DNA from: Betaproteobacteria bacterium RIFCSPLOWO2_12_FULL_68_20
Lineage (GTDB): Bacteria; Pseudomonadota; Gammaproteobacteria; Burkholderiales; SG8-39
Reading direction: 5' to 3'
Length of the DNA stretch: 55,756 nt
NCBI GenBank assembly: GCA_001770655.1
Contig: MERQ01000064.1
Span: 1-55,756 of the forward strand
The translations under genes were made by a program, and so were the position numbers. The notes beneath the pieces were generated by a model that saw only the letters and a list, made by a program, of their open reading frames with translations, ran no database searches and was not told where the DNA came from. Below are positions 37,426 through 49,141 of this stretch, piece after piece; positions within the stretch are counted from its first letter, which is position 1, and every line of letters begins with the position of its first letter.

Positions 37426-38236
37426 GCGTCCGAGTTTACTGGTTTCGCTCGCGCTCTCCGGGGCATTGCTCTCCGGGGCGTGCGCGCTGCTGAAGGACGA
37501 CTACGACGAGACCGCCGGCTGGTCGGCGCAGAAGCTCTACGGCGAGGCGAAGGACCAGATGGCGTCCAAGAGCTGGGCCCAGGCGATCAAGTACCTCGAG
37601 AAGCTCGAGGCACGCTACCCGTACGGGCGCTACGCGCAGCAGGCCCAGCTCGAGATCGCCTACGCCTACTGGAAAGACAACGAGCGCGCCTCGGCGCTCG
37701 CGGCGGCCGACCGCTTCATCAAGCTCTACCCCAACCACCCGAACGTCGACTACGCGTACTACCTGAAGGGGCTGATCAATTTCAACGAGGGCCAGGGGCT
37801 GCTCACCTTCCTCACCACCCCCGACATGACCGACCGCGACCCGAAAGCGACGCGCGAGGCGTTCGACGCGTTCAAGGAGCTGGTGACGCGCTTCCCGGAA
37901 TCGAAGTACGCGGAGGATTCGGCGGCGCGCATGCGCTACCTCGTGAACGCGCTCGCGTCGCACGAAGTGTACGTCGCGCGTTACTACATGAAACGCGCGG
38001 CCTACGTCGCCGCGGCGAACCGGGCGCAATACGCCATCCAGCACTACCCGCAGGCGCCGACGATCGAGGAGGCGGTATTCATCCTGGTGAAGGCCTACGA
38101 CGCGCTCGGCATGAACGACCTGCGCGACGCCGCCGACCGGGTGATGCGCACCAACTTCCCGGACAGCCGCTACCTCAAGCCCGGCGGCGCGAAGAAGGAC
38201 GTGCCATGGTGGCGCATCTGGGACCCCGAGTGGTAG
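37424..38236 (+). CDS. bamD: Outer-membrane assembly lipoprotein BamD
   Basis: 270 aa. Essential lipoprotein of the BAM complex that folds outer-membrane barrels. Signal sequence MRPSLLVSLALSGALLSGAC with lipidated Cys20, then five TPR-like repeats: WSAQKLYGEAKDQMASKSWA, YPYGRYAQQAQLEIAYAYWK, YPNHPNVDYAYYLKGLINFN, FPESKYAEDSAARMRYLVNA, and IEEAVFILVKAYDALGM. Ends DVPWWRIWDPEW. GATAAT at 37389-37394 is a possible -10. Confidence 0.95.
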
Positions 38237-38282
38237 TTGCCCGGTCTCGAAGCGGGTCCGCCGCCCCCGGCGATGACCACCC

Positions 38283-40205
38283 TCACGCGGCGATTTTCGC
38301 GAAAAACGATTCGACGTCCTCAAGACGGCGCGTCGCGCGCATCGGCGGAAGGCTCTGCAGGATCAGGCGCCCGTAGGACCGCGACAGCAGCCGCGGGTCG
38401 CACAGCATCAGCACGCCGCGGTCGGTCTCGTCGCGGATCAGCCGTCCCGCGCCCTGCTTGAGCTGCAGCACGGCCTGCGGCAGCTGCAGCTCCGAGAACG
38501 GGTTCCCGCCCTGCGCGCGAACGGCCTCGATGCGCGCGGCGAGCACCGGATCGTCCGGCGGGGCGAACGGGAGCTTGTCGATCACCACCAGCGAGAGCGC
38601 TTCGCCGCGCACGTCGACGCCCTCCCAGAACGACGCCGCGCCGAGCAGCACCGCGTTGCCCAGGGTGCGAAAGCGCGCCAGCAGCTCCGAGCGCGACCCC
38701 GTTCCCTGGACGAGCAGCGGATGCTCGATGCGCTCGCGCAGCAGCTCGTGCGCGCGCCGTAGCGCGCGCAGCGTCGTGAACAGCAGGAACGCGCGGCCGC
38801 CGCTCGAGCGCAGCACCGGCAGCGCCGCTTCCACCACCGCGTCCGTGAACGACGGATCGTTCGGGTCGGGCGGCAACCCCTGCGGCAGGTAGAGCAGCGC
38901 CTGGCGTTCGAAATCGAACGGGCTCGCCCAGCGCCGCGTTGCGGCCTCGGCGATGCCCAGCTCGCGCGTGAAGTGCGAGAAATCCTCCCCGACCGCGAGC
39001 GTCGCCGAGGTGAAGATCCAGGCGCGCGGATGGTCCTGCATCTGGCGGCGGAACAGCTCCGCGCAGGAAAGCGGCGTGACGTGAAGCTGGGCGGCCTGGG
39101 CGAAGACTTCCACCCAGCGCACCTCGCGCGAGCCGTCGGCCTCGATGAGCCGCGCCAGCCGCGCGCGCGCCTCGGACGCGCGGCGCGCGCAGGAGGCGAG
39201 CCCTTCCGAGCGCTCGGCCTGCTCGGCAAGCGGCTCGGCGAGCGTCTCGAGCGCCACGCCCAGCCGCTGCAGCGCCTCGGCGAACCCCGGCCGCCGCAGC
39301 GCCTGCGGCCACCCGAAGCGCCCGGCATCGTCGCCCAGCGCGAGCCGCAGGTCGCGTGCGGCCTTGTCGAGTCGCGCGGCGAGCCGGTCCAGCTCGGGCG
39401 ACGCGCCGCCCGCGGCGCGCAGCTCGAGGCGGGCGTCGCGCGCGAGCTCCAGCAGCTGCCCGGTGGAGACGCTGTCCCCGAAGAACATGCGCGCGGTCTC
39501 CGGCAGCTGATGCGCCTCGTCGAAGATCACGGTATTGCACGCGGGCAGCAGCTCCGCGATGCCCTCGTCGCGCAGCATCACATCGGCGAAAAACAGGTGA
39601 TGATTGACGACCACCACGTCGGCCGCGAGCGCGTTCTTGCGGGCGCGCATCACGAAGCAATCCTTGTAGCGCGGGCATTCCTGGCCGAGGCAGTTCTCGC
39701 GCGTCGAGGTGGCGTGCGCCCACACCGCGGCATCCTCCGGCACGTCGGCGAGGTCGGCGCGATCCCCGCTCGAGGTGAGTGCGGCGAAGCGCTCGATGCG
39801 CCTCAATTGCGCGCTCTCCTCGCGCGACCCGAGCCGCGCCTCCCTGGCTGCGCGCTCCAGCCGGTAGACGCAGACGTAGTTCGCGCGACCCTTCAGCAGC
39901 GCCGCGGTGGCGCCCGAGGCGAGCGACTCGCGCACCGCGGGTAGGTCGCGGTCGAACAGCTGGTCCTGGAGAGTTTTCGTTCCGGTCGAGACGATGACCT
40001 TGGCGCCGGCAAGCAACGCCGGGACCAGGTAAGCGAACGTCTTCCCGGTGCCGGTCCCGGCCTCGGCGACGAGGATTCCGGTGCGCTCGATCGCGCCGTG
40101 GATCGCCTGCGCCATCTCCAGCTGCTGAGCCCGCCGCCTGAACCCCGGTATCCCGGCGGCGAGCGGCCCGTCTGCGGCGAATGCGCGCTCCAGCTCGCCG
40201 TTCAG
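38283..40205 (-). CDS. DinG/YoaA-family XPD-like ATP-dependent helicase, probable CTG start
   Basis: 640 aa, close to the length of E. coli YoaA. Superfamily 2 5'-3' helicase with an iron-sulfur domain: RRAQQLEMAQAIHGAIE (Q motif), Walker A EAGTGTGKT, cysteines for a 4Fe-4S cluster (NYVCVYRL, ENCLGQECPRYKDC), DEAHQLPE, TSATLA, and QGAGRLIRDETDRG. The start is taken as CTG at 40205: AGGAGG lies 7 nt before it and CTGA overlaps the upstream stop. GTG at 40232 is the nearest standard alternative but would sit inside the upstream gene with no Shine-Dalgarno. Confidence 0.9.
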   Translation of the reverse strand: MNGELERAFAADGPLAAGIPGFRRRAQQLEMAQAIHGAIERTGILVAEAGTGTGKTFAYLVPALLAGAKVIVSTGTKTLQDQLFDRDLPAVRESLASGATAALLKGRANYVCVYRLERAAREARLGSREESAQLRRIERFAALTSSGDRADLADVPEDAAVWAHATSTRENCLGQECPRYKDCFVMRARKNALAADVVVVNHHLFFADVMLRDEGIAELLPACNTVIFDEAHQLPETARMFFGDSVSTGQLLELARDARLELRAAGGASPELDRLAARLDKAARDLRLALGDDAGRFGWPQALRRPGFAEALQRLGVALETLAEPLAEQAERSEGLASCARRASEARARLARLIEADGSREVRWVEVFAQAAQLHVTPLSCAELFRRQMQDHPRAWIFTSATLAVGEDFSHFTRELGIAEAATRRWASPFDFERQALLYLPQGLPPDPNDPSFTDAVVEAALPVLRSSGGRAFLLFTTLRALRRAHELLRERIEHPLLVQGTGSRSELLARFRTLGNAVLLGAASFWEGVDVRGEALSLVVIDKLPFAPPDDPVLAARIEAVRAQGGNPFSELQLPQAVLQLKQGAGRLIRDETDRGVLMLCDPRLLSRSYGRLILQSLPPMRATRRLEDVESFFAKIAA

Positions 40206-41020
40206 TCTCGGACCTCCTCGACTTTCACCCACACGCGCCGCGATTCTGCGGCGCCGGATCGCCGCGTCGAGAGGATGCCGCGTTCGTCGCGCGACTCGGC
40301 AGACGACGAGCCTCCGATTTCGAACCATTCGCCGAGCCGCGCGCTCACGCTGCTTGCCACGCGCTGCGACTGCACGCTTCCCGGCAGCGCGCCCGGCGTC
40401 TCGCGTTGCGGCGCGATGTCGAGGAAAACCATGTCGCCGGACAGGCGCGGCACCACCTCGAAGCCGGTGGCGAGGTCCTGCATCGCGGTCGTTTCCTGGA
40501 CCACCACCCGCCCCGGCGTGCGGATCACCTCGCGCTGCCGCACGGGGCGCGACTGGCCGGTGGAAATGAAAGCGCGGCCGCCTTCGAGGACCTGCACGCG
40601 TTGATCGACGCGCTCGTCCAGGCTCGAGCGCTCCTCCTGCACGCGCACGCTCGCTTCGCTGCGCTCCGCGGGAAAGCGCCGGTTGCTGATCGTGACGTCG
40701 CCCGAGCGCACCGTGCCGCGCGCTTCAAGGTCCTGACGTTCGGCGCCGGCGGTTGTGTCGAAGCGCACCGAGATCTGCAGGCGCCTGAGCGGACGGTCGA
40801 TCGCGTCGAGCGCCTGCTTGATCTCGGCGAGATTGCGCGGGTTGGTTCGGACGATGAGCTGGCTCGACTGGCCGGTGAGCGTTCCACCCGGCTCGAGCAG
40901 CGGGCGCAGTACCGGAAGCACCTGATCCACGGTGCGGTGCCTGAGCGGGATGATCTCGAGCGTTCCCTGCGCCAGCGCGAGGGGCGCGACGACGCCCAGG
41001 GCGAGCAGCCATTGTTTCAT
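40202..41020 (-). CDS. Small exported secretin-like protein
   Basis: 272 aa from ATG 41020 (an ATG at 41029 would add three residues). Signal peptide MKQWLLALGVVAPLALA. Residues 20-90 match a NolW/secretin N-domain (LEIIPLRHRTVDQVLPVLRP, LIVRTNPRNLAEIKQALDAI). The C-terminal part has FEVVPRLSGDMVFLDIAPQ and SSVSARLGEWFEIGG, like the core of secretins, but the chain is far too short for a full secretin ring. No type II, III or IV pilus genes are nearby. The function is unknown. Its stop overlaps the dinG-family start. Confidence 0.78.
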   Translation of the reverse strand: MKQWLLALGVVAPLALAQGTLEIIPLRHRTVDQVLPVLRPLLEPGGTLTGQSSQLIVRTNPRNLAEIKQALDAIDRPLRRLQISVRFDTTAGAERQDLEARGTVRSGDVTISNRRFPAERSEASVRVQEERSSLDERVDQRVQVLEGGRAFISTGQSRPVRQREVIRTPGRVVVQETTAMQDLATGFEVVPRLSGDMVFLDIAPQRETPGALPGSVQSQRVASSVSARLGEWFEIGGSSSAESRDERGILSTRRSGAAESRRVWVKVEEVRD

Positions 41021-41139
41021 GAAGCGCATAACGGGCGAGATAGGTGAGTGGTTGCTTCGATTCGAACGCACGCACCCTATTGGATGCAACGCTTCAGTAG
41101 GGCGCGTCGCCTCGGAATTTGATCCACAACAAGAGTTTT

Positions 41140-41168
41140 TCTCATTTGCATTGACTCCGCAAATGAGA
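41140..41168. repeat. 10-bp inverted repeat flanking the fbpA -35
   Basis: TCTCATTTGC (41140-41149) and GCAAATGAGA (41159-41168), perfect arms separated by 9 bp that contain the -35 hexamer. GCAAATGAGA resembles half of known Fur sites. Dyad symmetry around a promoter suggests an operator. Confidence 0.6.
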
Positions 41169-41179
41169 GCTACTATTAT
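41151..41179 (+). promoter_or_regulatory. fbpA promoter
   Basis: TTGACT (41151-41156), 17 bp, TATTAT (41174-41179), about 30 nt upstream of the likely ATG. The gap of 196 bp between the divergent secretin-like gene and fbpA holds no gene and is strikingly AT-rich for this window. Confidence 0.65.
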
Positions 41180-41180
41180 T
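41162..41180 (+). promoter_or_regulatory. Fur-like operator over the fbpA -10
   Basis: AATGAGAGCTACTATTATT agrees at 12 of 19 positions with the site at 43848-43866 (read on the minus strand). Both lie in promoter regions of genes for one iron transporter. Inferred from symmetry and context. Confidence 0.45.
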
Positions 41181-41216
41181 AAGTTCCCATTTCGAGTTCA
41201 ACTTGTTGATTTACAA

Positions 41217-42230
41217 ATGAAACCTCTGATCGCCACGCTTCTCGCTGTTTTCCTCGCCAGTGCCCAAGCCCAAGACAAGGTACTGAATCTCTACTCGTCG
41301 CGCCATTACCAGACTGACGAGGCGCTGTACACCGGCTTCACCAGGCTGACCGGAATCCGGATCAACCGCATCGAGGCCGGCGAGGACGCGCTGATCGAGC
41401 GCATCCGCAACGAGGGCGCGCGCAGCCCCGCGGACGTGCTGATCACCGTGGACGCGGGACGGCTGTGGCGTGCCGAGCAGATGGGCCTGTTCCAGCCGGT
41501 GAAGTCCGCGCGGCTCGAAGAGCGGATCCCGGAGAGCCTGCGCGAGCCGGGCGGAAACTGGTTCGGGTTTTCGCTGCGCGCGCGCGTGATTGCCTACAAC
41601 AAGGCGAAGGTCGGGCCCGGGGAGATCCAGACCTATCAGGAGCTCGCCGACCCGAAATGGAAGGGCCGCGTGTGCATGCGCTCGTCCACCAACGTCTACA
41701 ACCTGTCGCTGATGGGAGCGCTCATCGACCATCTCGGCGAGGCGAAGGCCGAGGAATGGGCGAAGGGGGTGCGGGCCAATCTCGCGCGCGACCCGAAAGG
41801 CGGCGACACCGACCAGCTGAAATCGGTGGCGGCGGGCGAGTGCGACGTGACGGTGTCGAACCAGTACTACTACGCGCGCCTTGCGCGCTCGCAGAAGCCC
41901 GACGATAAGCGGGTCGCAGACAGCATCGGCATCGTCTTCCCGAACCAGAACAGCTGGGGGACGCACGTCAACATCTCCGGCGCCGGGGTGCTGAAGAACG
42001 CGCCCAACCGCGAGGCGGCGATCAAGTTCCTCGAGTACCTCGCCAGCGACGAGGCGCAACGCTACTTCGCCGACGGCAACAACGAATGGCCGGTGGTGGC
42101 GAACGTGAAGGTCGACAATCCGGTGCTCGGCGCCCTCGGCGACTTCAAGCGCGACACGCTCAACGTCGCGGTGCTCGGACGCAATCAGCCGAGCTCGCAG
42201 AAGCTCTACGACCGCGTGGCCTGGAAGTAG
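41217..42230 (+). CDS. fbpA: Ferric-iron ABC transporter substrate-binding protein
   Basis: 337 aa. Signal peptide MKPLIATLLAVFLASAQAQ, then a FbpA/FutA-type binding protein: LNLYSSRHYQTDEALYTGFT, ADVLITVDAGRLWRAEQMGL, SVAAGECDVTVSNQYYYARL (the paired tyrosines that bind Fe3+), and YFADGNNEWPVV. Binds periplasmic ferric iron for the permease at 42206. Promoter and Fur-like site precede it. The gene converges on its own permease gene and their ends overlap by 25 bp, an unusual layout. Confidence 0.92.
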   Translation: MKPLIATLLAVFLASAQAQDKVLNLYSSRHYQTDEALYTGFTRLTGIRINRIEAGEDALIERIRNEGARSPADVLITVDAGRLWRAEQMGLFQPVKSARLEERIPESLREPGGNWFGFSLRARVIAYNKAKVGPGEIQTYQELADPKWKGRVCMRSSTNVYNLSLMGALIDHLGEAKAEEWAKGVRANLARDPKGGDTDQLKSVAAGECDVTVSNQYYYARLARSQKPDDKRVADSIGIVFPNQNSWGTHVNISGAGVLKNAPNREAAIKFLEYLASDEAQRYFADGNNEWPVVANVKVDNPVLGALGDFKRDTLNVAVLGRNQPSSQKLYDRVAWK

Positions 42231-43837
42231 CGCCTCCAGACGACCAGCAGCGGCAGCACGCTCACCGCGACGATCACCAGCGATGGCACGGCCGCCTCGG
42301 CCAGCCGCTCGTCCTGGGCGAGCTGATACGCCTCGATGGCGAGCGTGTCGAAATTGAAGGGACGCAGCGCGAAGGTCGCCGGCAACTCCTTCATCACGTC
42401 CAGGAACACCAGCAGCCCCGCCGTGGCGAGGCTCGAGCCGAGCAGCGGCAGGTGCACGCGCGCAAGCGTGCTCGCGGGGCCCGCGCCGAGGCTGCGCGCC
42501 GCGTCTTCCATGCTCGGCGTAATCTTGGCCAGTCCCGCTTCCATAGTGTTCATCGCCGCCGCGAGGAAGCGCACCAGATACGCGTAGACGAGGGCGACGA
42601 TCGTGCCGGTGAGCAGCAAACCGATCCTCATGCCGAAGGAAGCTTCGACCCATGCTGCGAGCCAGTTGTCGAAGCGCGCGAGAGGTACCAGAATTCCCAC
42701 GGCAATGACCGCGCCCGGAATGGCGTAGCCGAGCGAGGCGCAGCGATTCGCGATCGCGACCGGGCGGCTCCTGGAGAGCCGGGCGGCATAGGCCATGGCG
42801 GTCGCAAGCACGACGCCGAGCGCCGCGGTGATTCCGGCGAGAATGAAGCTGTTCCCCACCAGCGCGAGCACGCGCACCCCCCAGCGCGCCTCGGGCGAGG
42901 CGAGCACAAGCTGCAGCAGGATGCCCGCAGGAAGCAGGAAGCCGAACACCACCGGCGCGGCGCACGCGGCGAAGGCGAGCGCGGCGGGCGCGCCGGCGAG
43001 GCGCTGCGGCAGAGCCGGCTTGCGCGTCGCGCTCGCGTAGGCGGCGCGCCCGCGGCTCGCCCGCTCAAGCGCAAGCACCAGCACCACGAACCCGAGCAGC
43101 CAGGCCGAGAGCTGGCCGGCGGCGTCGCTGTCGCCCATCGAGAACCACGCCTTGAAGATCCCGGTGGTGAACACCTCGAGCGCGAAGTACGACACGGTGC
43201 CGAAATCGGCGAGCGTTTCCATCAGCGCGAGCGCGGTTCCCGCCGCGATCGCCGGACGCGCGAGCGGAAGCGCCACGCGCACGAAGCTGCCCCATGCCGA
43301 GTGACCCGCGAGCCGTCCCGCCTCGAGCGCGCTGCGCGACAGATCGAGGAACGCGGTGCGCGCGACGAGGTACACGTACGGATAGAGCGCGAACGAGAGC
43401 ATCGCCGCAGCGCCCCACAGCGAGCGCACCTCCGGGAACCAGTAGTCGCGCGCCTGCCATCCCGTCGCGGCGCGCAGCCAGCTCTGCACCGGGCCGGTGA
43501 ACTGGAGCCAGTCGGTGTAAGCGTACGCAGTGACGTAGGCCGGCATCGCGAGCGGGAGAACGAGCGCCCATTCGAGCAGGCGCTGCCCCGGGAAGCGGTA
43601 CGCGGTGACGAGCCAGGCAGCGAGCACGCCCATCGACATGACGCCTGCGGCGGTGCCGGCGAGCAGCAGCGCCGTGTTCCAGACGTACGCGCCGAGCGCG
43701 GTTTGCACCAAGTGCGACCAGGTGCCGCTCGCCGGAGCGAACACGCTCGACAGCACCGCCAGGATCGGCAGCAGGATCAGCGCCGCGACCGCGAGCGAAG
43801 CGGCGCCCAGCAATCCAAGCCTTTGAAAATCAAGCAT
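42206..43837 (-). CDS. fbpB: Ferric-iron ABC transporter permease
   Basis: 543-aa inner-membrane protein with two fused permease halves and about twelve helices. Each half carries an EAA-type loop: AGRLAGHSAWGSFVRVALPL and DAARSLGAGPASTLARVHLP. FbpB/AfuB type. Start ATG 43837 precedes the first helix; a TTG at 43858 would lie inside the Fur-like site. TTAAAAT just upstream is a possible -10 overlapped by that site. Confidence 0.92.
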   Translation of the reverse strand: MLDFQRLGLLGAASLAVAALILLPILAVLSSVFAPASGTWSHLVQTALGAYVWNTALLLAGTAAGVMSMGVLAAWLVTAYRFPGQRLLEWALVLPLAMPAYVTAYAYTDWLQFTGPVQSWLRAATGWQARDYWFPEVRSLWGAAAMLSFALYPYVYLVARTAFLDLSRSALEAGRLAGHSAWGSFVRVALPLARPAIAAGTALALMETLADFGTVSYFALEVFTTGIFKAWFSMGDSDAAGQLSAWLLGFVVLVLALERASRGRAAYASATRKPALPQRLAGAPAALAFAACAAPVVFGFLLPAGILLQLVLASPEARWGVRVLALVGNSFILAGITAALGVVLATAMAYAARLSRSRPVAIANRCASLGYAIPGAVIAVGILVPLARFDNWLAAWVEASFGMRIGLLLTGTIVALVYAYLVRFLAAAMNTMEAGLAKITPSMEDAARSLGAGPASTLARVHLPLLGSSLATAGLLVFLDVMKELPATFALRPFNFDTLAIEAYQLAQDERLAEAAVPSLVIVAVSVLPLLVVWRRYFQATRS

Positions 43838-43847
43838 TCCTGATTTT

Positions 43848-43866
43848 AACAAGAACAATTCTCGTT
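43848..43866. promoter_or_regulatory. Fur-like operator between fbpB and fbpC
   Basis: AACAAGAACAATTCTCGTT is an imperfect 19-bp palindrome of the AATGAGAAT-type Fur box. It sits between two divergent iron-transport genes and overlaps their likely core promoters, so one iron-bound Fur dimer could silence both. Confidence 0.6.
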
Positions 43867-43873
43867 TGCTCTC

Positions 43874-44977
43874 ATGTCACCTTATAATCGCTCCGTGACT
43901 CAGGCGCCTGCGCTGCTTCAGGTGGAAGGCTTGCGGCACGCCTACGGCGAGCTCGAAGTATTGCGCGGCCTCTCGTTCGCCCTGCCCCGCGGCGCGATCG
44001 GCTGCCTGCTCGGACCGAGCGGCTGCGGCAAGACCACGGCGCTGCGCTGCATCGCCGGGTTCGAGCCGGTACGCGCGGGGCGCATCCTGCTCGGCGACAC
44101 GGTCGTCTCCGCGCCCGGGCTGAGCCTGCCGCCGGAGAAGCGCCGCATCGGCATGGTGTTCCAGGACTTCGCACTGTTTCCGCACCTCACCGTCGCGGCG
44201 AACATCGCTTTCGGCCTGCACGCCGCGCCGCCCTCCGAGCGTGGCGAGCGCCTGCGCGAGCTCGCCGCGCTGGTCGGCCTTGCGCCGGCGCTCCAACGGT
44301 ATCCGCACGAGATCTCGGGCGGCCAGCAGCAGCGCGTCGCGCTTGCGCGGGCGCTCGCGCCGCGCCCCGAGCTGCTGCTGCTCGACGAGCCGTTTTCCAA
44401 CCTCGACATCGATCTGCGCGAGCGCCTGTCGCTCGAGGTGCGCGAGATCATCAACGCGAGCGGGGCGACCGCGATCCTGGTCACGCACGACCAGCACGAG
44501 GCGTTCGCGATGGCCGACGAGATCGGGATCATGCACGACGGCCGCATCCAGCAGTGGGACTCCCCTTATAACCTCTATCACCGCCCCGTGAACCGCTTCG
44601 TGGCCGATTTCGTGGGGCAGGGCGCGTTCCTGCCCGCCAAGGTGCTCAACTCGCGCCGGGTGGAGATCGAGCTCGGCGTGCTCGAAGGCGAGATCCCGGA
44701 CGCGTGCCAGCTCGGCTGCGACGTGTGCGGCCGCGGCTGCACCGCGGATATCCTGCTGCGCCCGGACGACGTGGTTCACGACGACGCCGCGCCGACGCAG
44801 GCCGAGGTGGTGCACAAGGCGTTTCGCGGCGCCGAGATCCTGTACACGCTGCGCCTCGGCAGCGGCAGGAAGGTGCTCGCGCTGGTGCCGAGCCACCACA
44901 ACCACGCGCTGGGCGAGCGCATCGGCATCCGGCTGGATGTCGACCACGTGGTCGCCTTCGCGCCCGAAAACCGCTAG
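43874..44977 (+). CDS. fbpC: Ferric-iron ABC transporter ATP-binding protein
   Basis: 367 aa. Walker A GPSGCGKTT, Q-loop MVFQDFALFPHLTV, signature ISGGQQQR, Walker B LLLLDEPFSNLD, switch LVTHDQHEAF, then a C-terminal regulatory domain with four cysteines in CQLGCDVCGRGC. ATG 43874 lies before a perfect TATAAT (43883-43888), so the true start may be GTG 43895, 6 nt after that box, giving a leaderless message and a 360-aa protein. Its TAG lies on CTAG shared with convergent tonB. Confidence 0.92.
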   Translation: MSPYNRSVTQAPALLQVEGLRHAYGELEVLRGLSFALPRGAIGCLLGPSGCGKTTALRCIAGFEPVRAGRILLGDTVVSAPGLSLPPEKRRIGMVFQDFALFPHLTVAANIAFGLHAAPPSERGERLRELAALVGLAPALQRYPHEISGGQQQRVALARALAPRPELLLLDEPFSNLDIDLRERLSLEVREIINASGATAILVTHDQHEAFAMADEIGIMHDGRIQQWDSPYNLYHRPVNRFVADFVGQGAFLPAKVLNSRRVEIELGVLEGEIPDACQLGCDVCGRGCTADILLRPDDVVHDDAAPTQAEVVHKAFRGAEILYTLRLGSGRKVLALVPSHHNHALGERIGIRLDVDHVVAFAPENR

Positions 44978-45753
44978 GCGTCCGGCTCCTTCAGGCTGAA
45001 GATCACCGGGATGTCGACGCTGAACTCCTTGCCGCGCAGCGCGGCGGGAATCGGCGTGAGCGGCTTCGCCTTCTTGATCATGTCGAGCGCCTGCCGGTCG
45101 AGCGCATCGTGGCCGGTTCCGTTCTTCACGCTGAGCGAGGCGATCATGCCGTTCGCCCCGATCACCATGCGCAGCTCGACCTTTCCTTCCCAGTTGTTGT
45201 CCATCGCGACGCGCGGATAGCGCTTGTAGCGCTTGGCGGCGCTGATCAGCTGCAGGCGGTACCGGGCGAGCGTTCCCGCGTCGGCTGTCTCGGCGGCAGG
45301 CGCCGCAGCGCTCGGCTGCGGTTCGACGCTGGCGAGCGGGCCGGGGGCAGGTCCGGGCGGCGCGGCGCTCGCCTGCGCCGGCGCGGACGCAGGGGCGGGC
45401 GATGATGGCTGCGAGGAGGCTGCCGGCGCGGGCTTCGCGGGCGCTCTGGGTTCGGCTTTCGCGACAGGGCGCGGTGCCGGCGCCGGCTTCGCGACGGAAA
45501 CAGGTGGCGGCTCGATACCGGGTTGTGGCGCCTGCTCGACGGCTTGAGACAACGGCGCCGCCGCGGGCCTCGCCTGCACCAGGCGCGCGATGATGGGACC
45601 CGGCGCGACCGATGGTCGTTTGCCGGCCTCGCGCAGCGACGGGAGCGCGAGCAGCAGCAGCCCGTGGATCAGGATCGAGGCGAGGACCGCGAATCCGAAC
45701 GCGCGGTTGTCGCCGCCGCGCAAGCCTGCCTCCCCATTCATGACCGCGCCCAT
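44974..45753 (-). CDS. tonB: TonB-family energy transducer
   Basis: 259 aa. A single N-terminal membrane anchor (FGFAVLASILIHGLLLLALP), a long Pro/Ala-rich span (about residues 55-150), and a C-terminal TonB domain: YRLQLISAAKRYKRYPRVAM, WEGKVELRMVIGANG, and HDALDRQALDMIKKAKPLTP. Transmits proton-motive force to outer-membrane receptors; next to an iron transporter it may serve siderophore or ferric uptake. No exbB/exbD nearby. Start ATG 45753 has TATATT 10 nt upstream; ATG 45741 is an alternative. Confidence 0.88.
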   Translation of the reverse strand: MGAVMNGEAGLRGGDNRAFGFAVLASILIHGLLLLALPSLREAGKRPSVAPGPIIARLVQARPAAAPLSQAVEQAPQPGIEPPPVSVAKPAPAPRPVAKAEPRAPAKPAPAASSQPSSPAPASAPAQASAAPPGPAPGPLASVEPQPSAAAPAAETADAGTLARYRLQLISAAKRYKRYPRVAMDNNWEGKVELRMVIGANGMIASLSVKNGTGHDALDRQALDMIKKAKPLTPIPAALRGKEFSVDIPVIFSLKEPDA

Positions 45754-45795
45754 GGCGCGGATCAATATAGCACCGGGGTCGCGCTCGGGATGAGG

Positions 45796-45886
45796 ATGGC
45801 GGAGAGAGAGGGATTCGAACCCCCGGTACGGTAAACCGTACAACAGATTTCGAGTCTGCCGCAATCGACCACTCTGCCATCTCTCC
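45796..45886 (-). tRNA. tRNA-Ser (anticodon CGA)
   Basis: 91 nt including an encoded CCA. Acceptor GGAGAGA pairs with TCTCTCC; discriminator G. D-arm region TGGCAGAGTGGTCGATTGC; anticodon loop CTCGAAA with anticodon CGA (fwd 45850-45852), reading UCG. Long variable arm with GTACGGTTTACCGTAC stem, T-arm GGGGGTTCGAATCCCTC. It lies 37 bp downstream of serS on the same strand. Confidence 0.95.
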
Positions 45887-45923
45887 GCGTCGCGTTCGTA
45901 CTGCGCGCGAATGGCCGATTTTA

Positions 45924-49131
<3,208 letters not shown>

Positions 49132-49141
49132 CGATTGGCGG

